In this document: one piece after another, positions 7,787-9,176 of the stretch | Layout of the letters: the number at the start of each line of letters is the position of its first letter | Numbering within the stretch: position 1 is the first letter of the stretch | DNA from: UBA11574 sp964591175 | GTDB taxonomy: Bacteria; Desulfobacterota; Desulfobacteria; Desulfobacterales; UBA11574 | Direction of reading: 5' to 3' | Assembly (NCBI GenBank): GCA_964591175.1 | Contig: CAZQAF010000110.1 | Location: 1 to 9,176 of the forward strand | DNA: 9,176 nucleotides | Position numbers and translations under genes: made by a program | The notes under the pieces: model-generated | The model's database searches: none | Seen by the model: only the letters and a program-made list of their open reading frames with translations | What the model was told of the DNA's origin: nothing

Positions 7787-7886
7787 NNNNNNNNNNNNNN
7801 NNNNNNNNNNNNNNNNNNNNNNNNNNNNNNNNNNNNNNNNNNNNNNNNNNNNNNNNNNNNNNNNNNNNNNNNNNNNNNNNNNNNNN
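7787..7886. other. Scaffold gap of exactly 100 N
   Basis: All 100 positions are N. A round value of 100 is the standard placeholder for a gap of unknown length, so the true distance between hrpA and the glycosyltransferase is unknown, and whole genes may be missing here. The adjacency of the two sides depends on scaffolding alone. Confidence 0.98.
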
Positions 7887-7887
7887 T

Positions 7888-8739
7888 TTAGACATTTCCA
7901 ATCCTTTCCGGGAGCGCTTCATAATACCGCGCTTCCTCCTGCTTTCCTCGTTTCCGGCATCCGGCGGCATAGATGCCGCATTTATTTTGGAGCATGATCA
8001 GGGCTTCCTGACGTTGATCCTCCGACAGAATTCCGGTTTTGATGATTTTCACGATGGCTTGGATCCGAAATTTATCGAGACCGGCCCTTTTGGACAATTG
8101 GTCGTCGTGACCGCCCCGCTTGACAATCAACGGCGTCTCGATCAGAAAAACCGGAAACCGGCAGCTTATCCTGAGCCACAGATCATAATCTTCGCAGGCC
8201 GGCAGGGTTTCATCGAAGCCCCCTGCCCTATCCAATAAATCTCGCCGGATCATCACTGCCGACGGGCTCACAAGACATAGTTTCAAAGAAGGTTTAAAAA
8301 TCATTCCCGAAGGTTTTTTATGCCGCTGTTTGGGATTGACGCGAATACCGTTTCTGACCCAGACTTCTTCGGTCTGGCAGATGAGCGCATCCGGCCTTTG
8401 ATCAAAGAATTCAACTTGCATCGAAAGTTTTTGCGGCAACCAAAGATCATCGGAATCGAGAAAAGCAATTAACTTCCCGGAGGCTTCTGTGATTCCCCGA
8501 TTTCGGGCGGCACTTACCCCTTTATTCTCTTGAGAAAGTACATGGACATCGTCTCCATACGGCGCCAATACCTCGGAAGTATTGTCCGTGGAACCATCAT
8601 TCACGACAATCAATTCAAAGTCCTTGTAGTCCTGCGCCAGGACGGAATCCACGGCCTCCTCAATAATCCGAGCGCGGTTATATGTCGGAATGATGACGCT
8701 CACTCGAGGGGGTTTTTCTATTTTGCTTTTCTCTTCCAT
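7888..8739 (-). CDS. Family 2 glycosyltransferase
   Basis: This 283-residue protein has the GT-A fold motifs of glycosyltransferase family 2: SVIIPTYNR (from residue 14) and VNDGSTD (from 46) for nucleotide-sugar binding, the DSDD motif (95-98) for divalent metal and diphosphate binding, and CEDYDLWLR with Glu183/Asp184 as the probable catalytic base region. It would transfer a sugar from a nucleotide donor to a glycan, lipid or protein acceptor; the acceptor and sugar cannot be read from sequence. There is no membrane segment, so it is probably cytosolic or membrane-peripheral, as in O-antigen or exopolysaccharide synthesis. I chose the ATG at 8739 because AAGG lies six bases upstream; a GTG at 8778 would add 13 non-conserved residues and has AGGA directly abutting it. 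The TAA at 7890-7888 lies next to the scaffold gap, so any downstream partners are lost. Confidence 0.92.
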   Translation of the reverse strand: MEEKSKIEKPPRVSVIIPTYNRARIIEEAVDSVLAQDYKDFELIVVNDGSTDNTSEVLAPYGDDVHVLSQENKGVSAARNRGITEASGKLIAFLDSDDLWLPQKLSMQVEFFDQRPDALICQTEEVWVRNGIRVNPKQRHKKPSGMIFKPSLKLCLVSPSAVMIRRDLLDRAGGFDETLPACEDYDLWLRISCRFPVFLIETPLIVKRGGHDDQLSKRAGLDKFRIQAIVKIIKTGILSEDQRQEALIMLQNKCGIYAAGCRKRGKQEEARYYEALPERIGNV

Positions 8740-9017
8740 TTTCAACCTTTTAGATGAAAAACTCAGAATATGCAACACTCCTGACAGACAAACATTTTAA
8801 ATTAAAGCTTGACTTACCTTGATTTCACGTGATTAATTGAACGGTATTCATTAAGTTTCTGATCCTACTCCACAATATTATCTAAAATACACGCACTATT
8901 ATCGATAAAAAAGTAACAAATGAGGTTTTATAACTGTTTGATTAAAATGACGGAAGAAAGGAGGGAAGCAACAATTTGTTGAAGAATTCGTTTTTTTATC
9001 TAACCGCAACTGAAAGT
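8740..9017. other. AT-rich divergent intergenic region
   Basis: This stretch separates the minus-strand glycosyltransferase from the plus-strand TRAP receptor gene and must hold control signals for both. It is markedly more AT-rich than the coding sequence, especially 8840-8950. On the plus strand, TTGACT (8809-8814) lies 17 bases before ATTAAT (8832-8837), a weak promoter match. Two palindromes are visible, TTATCGATAA (8899-8908) and CAACAA-T-TTGTTG (8969-8981). No RNA gene or terminator is recognised. Confidence 0.5.
8969..8981. promoter_or_regulatory. Perfect 13-base palindrome, possible operator
   Basis: CAACAA-T-TTGTTG has perfect 6-bp arms around one T and sits about 50 bases before the start of the TAXI receptor gene, in its probable 5' leader. 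The size and symmetry would suit a dimeric repressor, but a weak hairpin or chance are equally possible. No regulator gene is in view. Confidence 0.25.
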
Positions 9018-9019
9018 TA

Positions 9020-9025
9020 AGGAGG
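9020..9025 (+). promoter_or_regulatory. Strong Shine-Dalgarno of the TRAP receptor gene
   Basis: AGGAGG, within TTAAGGAGGTTC, lies five bases before the ATG at 9031. It is the best ribosome binding site in the window and fixes the start of the partial gene. It fits the high expression usual for periplasmic binding proteins. Confidence 0.9.
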
Positions 9026-9030
9026 TTCAA

Positions 9031-9176
9031 ATGAAAAAAATTCTTATTATCGGCATTGCATTTGCATTCGGACTTGCCGTTTTCATGGGAGGAGCGCCGA
9101 CGACCGTACAGGCCAAAACAACCTTCGTTACCATTGGTACCGGCGGCATTACCGGTGTTTATTATCCCACCGGCGG
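9031..9176 (+). CDS. TAXI family TRAP transporter solute receptor, 5' part
   Basis: Only the first 48 codons are present; the gene runs off the right edge. Residues 1-28 form a classic Sec signal peptide: MKK, a hydrophobic core (ILIIGIAFAFGLAVF) and a cleavage site after VQA. The mature start, TTFVTIGTGGITGVYYPTG, carries the GTGG-x-TGVYYP motif characteristic of the N-terminus of TAXI (TRAP-associated extracytoplasmic immunogenic) proteins. Such proteins bind small organic anions in the periplasm and deliver them to a fused DctQM-type membrane permease driven by an ion gradient. The ligand cannot be predicted from this fragment. A permease gene would be expected downstream, outside the window. 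Confidence 0.9.
   Translation, partial: MKKILIIGIAFAFGLAVFMGGAPTTVQAKTTFVTIGTGGITGVYYPTG

Noticed and set aside
8740..8778. Upstream GTG start for the glycosyltransferase
   Set aside because: AGGA abuts the GTG with no spacing and the 13 extra residues are not part of the fold; the ATG at 8739 has AAGG at good spacing.
8947..8982. An 11-codon leader peptide frame before the TAXI receptor gene
   Set aside because: It has no ribosome binding site and no run of regulatory codons, and its length is well within chance.
1..9176. CRISPR array, tRNA/rRNA genes, complete insertion sequence or defence system
   Set aside because: No spaced direct repeats, cloverleaf, transposase or defence-gene motifs were seen on either strand, though unseen content in the N gap cannot be excluded.

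Overview
The window looks like a scaffold piece from a Gram-negative, sulfate-reducer-like bacterium, most likely a member of Desulfobacterota (Desulfobacterales-type). This is inferred from moderate GC with A-rich coding style, a DUF166-family selenoprotein, a long HrpA helicase and the start of a TAXI-type TRAP transporter gene. No rRNA or universal marker gene is present, so the taxonomy is an inference only.

Layout. Positions 1-217 are non-coding and hold two tight inverted repeats. Positions 218-775 (+) encode a small SprT-like zinc metalloprotein with an HEMIH motif. Positions 782-1010 (-) hold a convergent small gene that becomes a continuous 75-codon frame if one base of a four-base run is removed; it is either a pseudogene or a sequence error. 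A three-gene, same-strand block then runs from 1134 to 7757 with gaps of only 9 and 15 bases: an ABC-F ATPase, a DUF166 protein and the DEAH-box RNA helicase HrpA. After hrpA there is a short heptamer repeat and an exactly 100-base run of N (7787-7886), which is a scaffold gap of unknown true length. Beyond the gap lies a family 2 glycosyltransferase on the minus strand (7888-8739), an AT-rich divergent intergenic region, and the first 48 codons of a periplasmic TAXI-family TRAP transporter solute receptor (9031 to the window end).

The main point of the window is the DUF166 gene. A simple ORF reading splits it at an in-frame TGA (3378-3380) into two apparent genes. The two halves are in the same frame and together make one full-length DUF166 protein. 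The TGA is followed by Cys, and 17 bases downstream the GGTC apex of a perfect hairpin (CCAGGC-AGGTCT-GCCTGG) matches the loop and spacing of the bacterial SECIS element known from Escherichia coli fdhF. I therefore read it as one 234-residue selenoprotein with Sec124 (DfsP type), not as a pseudogene.

Functionally, the central block couples two RNA/ribosome-acting ATPases (ABC-F and HrpA) with a selenoprotein of unknown activity. This suggests, but does not prove, a shared role in translation quality control or stress response.
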